Positions 62,587 to 64,000 of a stretch of 64,000 nt of DNA are shown here, one piece after another. The position numbers and the translations under genes were made by a program. The stretch covers positions 7,440,001-7,504,000 of the forward strand of contig CP109468.1 of NCBI GenBank assembly GCA_036227345.1, given 5' to 3'. The notes beneath the pieces were generated by a model. It was given only the letters and a program-made list of their open reading frames with translations, was not told the origin of the DNA and did not search any database. Numbering within the stretch: the first letter of the stretch is position 1; every line of letters begins with the position of its first letter. Origin of the DNA: Streptomyces sp. NBC_01463. GTDB lineage: Bacteria > Actinomycetota > Actinomycetes > Streptomycetales > Streptomycetaceae.

Positions 62587-62772
62587 ATGCTGGGTATAGC
62601 CGCCGCAGTCCTGTTCTTCATCGCATTCCTGATCAACGCAGCCGACATATCGACCAACGACGTGTTCGCATCGGGCAACATCATGCTGCTCGGTCTGATG
62701 CTGCTTGCCCTGCACGTCGCGGGAGTCGGCGCAGGCTGGAGCGCGGGAGGAGGCCGCTCGCGCCGGCGCTGA
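62587..62772 (+). CDS. Small two-helix membrane protein
   Basis: A 61-residue protein with two hydrophobic segments (LGIAAAVLFFIAFLINAA and IMLLGLMLLALHVAGVGAG) separated by a short loop and ending in a basic tail (SRRR). AGGGAG precedes the ATG. A very strong terminator follows 66 bases downstream. The function is unknown; proteins of this form are frequent in Streptomyces. Confidence 0.8.
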   Translation: MLGIAAAVLFFIAFLINAADISTNDVFASGNIMLLGLMLLALHVAGVGAGWSAGGGRSRRR

Positions 62773-62837
62773 GTGGCGTCGGAACGGCGCGGGCGCGGCC
62801 GCTCACGGATACCGGGCCACGCCTTTCGCGGGAACGC

Positions 62838-62874
62838 GGCCGGCCCCCCACCGCGCGGCGGTGGGGGGCCGGCC
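62838..62874 (+). terminator. Strong rho-independent terminator
   Basis: Perfect 17-bp GC-rich stem (62838-62854 with 62858-62874), loop GCG, then TTTCC. It ends the mini membrane protein gene. Confidence 0.9.
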
Positions 62875-63114
62875 TTTCCGTGTCCGCGCCCCGGCACGCC
62901 GTGTGGGATCGGGCACAGACGGCGCCGGGCGGCCGGACCCGCCCGCGCACCCGGATCCCCGCCGTCGGCGGGATCCGGCCATTGCGGGTACCCGTCGGCG
63001 GGCGCCGTCCCGCCCGCGGCAGTGACGCACGTCTCTACCCCGCGGGTCCGCGGGGCTGGCACTGTGGTCGGGTCCTCGGGGGACACCCACCGTCAGCCGA
63101 CCGAGCGAGATGCC

Positions 63115-63267
63115 ATGACCGCGACCGCCGCCGCAACCACCACTTCCGCCCGCCGCCGCACCCGTACCGGCGGGCCCGAGGACCGCTCCAAGCTGCTGGA
63201 GAACCTCGCCGGCTGGACGCTCGTCGTCGTCATCGCCATGCTCGTCACCCAGCTCGGCCTGATGTGA
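63115..63267 (+). CDS. SCO1431-type mini membrane protein
   Basis: A 50-residue protein: an Ala/Thr/Arg-rich cytoplasmic start, RTGGPEDRSKLLENLAGWT, and one C-terminal transmembrane helix (LVVVIAMLVTQLGLM). It matches my recollection of the conserved streptomycete SCO1431 family, which has no known function. The start is ATG 63115; an ATG at 63111 meets a stop at once. A hairpin lies 43 bases past the stop. Confidence 0.75.
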   Translation: MTATAAATTTSARRRTRTGGPEDRSKLLENLAGWTLVVVIAMLVTQLGLM

Positions 63268-63309
63268 CCGCCTCGCGGGCCGTGACGCCCCGGGGCGGAG
63301 CCACGACGT

Positions 63310-63350
63310 GAGGCGGGGCGGAGAGCCCGCCCGGCTCCCCGCCCCGCCTC
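63310..63350 (+). terminator. Terminator after the SCO1431-type gene
   Basis: An 18-bp stem with one mismatch (63310-63327 with 63333-63350), loop CGCCC. Confidence 0.75.
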
Positions 63351-63369
63351 CAACCCGTGCCCGTGAGAC

Positions 63370-63542
63370 CTAGGGGCTCTCGTTCGGATCATGCCGGGCT
63401 CGCGGGCCCCGGCACGCGCTCCCCCAAGCTCTCGGCTTCGCTCGAGCAGGGGGAGACCCCATCCGACTCCCTCCTCCGCCTTGCAGCTGCACGCACCGGA
63501 CCCCGCTCCCTGATCCAGCCAGATCCAAACGAAAGACCCTAG
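63370..63542. mobile_element. MITE-like element with 21-bp imperfect terminal inverted repeats
   Basis: The ends (63370-63390 and 63522-63542) are 21-bp inverted repeats with 18 of 21 matching, beginning CTAGGGGCT and ending GACCCTAG. The 173-bp interior is non-coding and contains the palindrome CTCCCCC with GGGGGAG (63419-63425, 63449-63455), which is frequent in Streptomyces. The right end supplies the stop codon (TAG) of the neighbouring GH18 gene. No target duplication is clear beyond CTAG. Confidence 0.6.
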
Positions 63543-64000
63543 TTGATCGCCTTGATCAGCTCGCCGTTGGTGGTGTCACCGCTCAGCTCCCAGAAGAAGG
63601 TGCCGCCCAGCCCCTGCTCGTTCTTGTACGCCATCTTCGTGCCGATGGTGGCGGGGGTGTCGTAGCTCCACCAGTTGGTGCCGCAGTGCGCGTACGCCGT
63701 GCCGGCGACCGTTCCGGTGGCGGGGCAGCTGTTCTTGAGGACCTTGTAGTCCTCGATGCCCGCCTCGTACGTGCCCGCCGCCGCACCGGTGGCCGTGCCG
63801 CCCGGCTCGTCCTGGGTGACGCCCGTCCAGCCGCGGCCGTAGAAGCCGATGCCGAGCAGCAGCTTGGACGCCGGGACGCCCTGCGCCTTCAGCTTGTCGA
63901 TGGCCGCCGTGCTGTTGAAGCCCTCCTTGGGGATGCCCGTGTAGGAGGTGAGCGGGGAGTGCGGGGCCGTCGGGCCCTTCGCGTCCCAGGCGCCGAAGAA
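63539..64000 (-). CDS. GH18 chitinase, C-terminal part (gene runs off the right edge)
   Basis: The last 153 residues of a family 18 glycoside hydrolase (endo-chitinase). The window edge cuts it in FFGAWDAKGPTAPHSPL. KLLLGIGFYGRGW and GGTFFWELSGDTTNGELIKA are typical for the C-terminal half of the barrel. The stop TAG is formed within a MITE-like element end. The secretion signal and chitin-binding domains, if any, are outside the window. Confidence 0.93.
   Translation of the reverse strand, partial: FFGAWDAKGPTAPHSPLTSYTGIPKEGFNSTAAIDKLKAQGVPASKLLLGIGFYGRGWTGVTQDEPGGTATGAAAGTYEAGIEDYKVLKNSCPATGTVAGTAYAHCGTNWWSYDTPATIGTKMAYKNEQGLGGTFFWELSGDTTNGELIKAIN

Overview
The window is high-GC actinobacterial DNA, almost certainly Streptomyces. 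Supporting signs are dense GTG/ATG starts with 1-4 nt gene overlaps, Tat and lipoprotein signal peptides, an FMN-riboswitch rib operon containing ribM, a SCO1431-type mini membrane protein, GH6 and GH18 secreted hydrolases, a lone terpene cyclase, and the short palindromic repeats typical of Streptomyces intergenic DNA. I see no phage, transposase, CRISPR array, tRNA or rRNA.

Layout. 1-6.6 kb: end of rpe, a SorC-type regulator, a terpene synthase, guaB1 (CBS-containing GMP reductase/IMPDH family), an aldehyde dehydrogenase and an Lrp/AsnC regulator. 6.6-11 kb: a two-gene minus-strand operon of a 1142-residue CHAT-protease-like protein and a multi-pass membrane protein, a candidate uncharacterised effector system. 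11.3-13.9 kb: a davA/davB-like pair (amidohydrolase plus flavin amino-acid 2-monooxygenase), probably L-lysine to 5-aminovalerate.

13.9-33.5 kb is the most unusual part: a catabolic island for an unidentified sugar acid or polysaccharide. Two divergent operons are arranged around an IclR regulator. The minus operon carries a Tat-exported beta-helix protein, a Gfo/Idh/MocA oxidoreductase, an ABC sugar importer (binding protein and two permeases, no ATPase), an epimerase-like protein, a DapA-family lyase, a 2-hydroxyacid dehydrogenase and a fumarylacetoacetase-family hydrolase. The plus operon carries a class III aminotransferase, an enolase-superfamily dehydratase, an amidohydrolase, an SDR, a second beta-helix protein and a GNAT protein. 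The 5' ends of the two beta-helix genes form a 604-bp inverted repeat in which I find one mismatch. The repeats enclose about 5.9 kb with the regulator and the four catabolic genes of the plus operon. Recombination between them would invert that segment, leave both beta-helix genes intact and exchange which genes each promoter drives.

33.6-40.3 kb: GH6 glycosidase, NCS2 uracil/xanthine permease, alginate-lyase-family protein, and a divergent MFS/ROK pair with a palindromic operator between them. 40.3-40.9 kb is non-coding with a large composite inverted repeat. 40.9-46.6 kb: FMN riboswitch, ribD-ribE-ribM-ribBA-ribH, then hisE-hisG. 46.6-54.2 kb: PH-like membrane protein, two CorC/DUF21 proteins behind a structured leader, a TPR-AAA+ ATPase, a candidate small RNA with its own promoter and terminator, a uridine-kinase-like protein and a secreted C39-like peptidase. 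54.4-60.5 kb is a molybdenum section: two HTH-Mop proteins, a PucR regulator, a stand-alone molybdopterin-domain protein and modABC. 60.8-64 kb: a methyltransferase, a broken TetR gene, an SRPBCC protein, a remnant of a C39 gene tail, two mini membrane proteins, a MITE-like element and the end of a GH18 chitinase gene.

Functions are assigned by reading the translated sequences against family motifs known to me. No alignment or database search was run.
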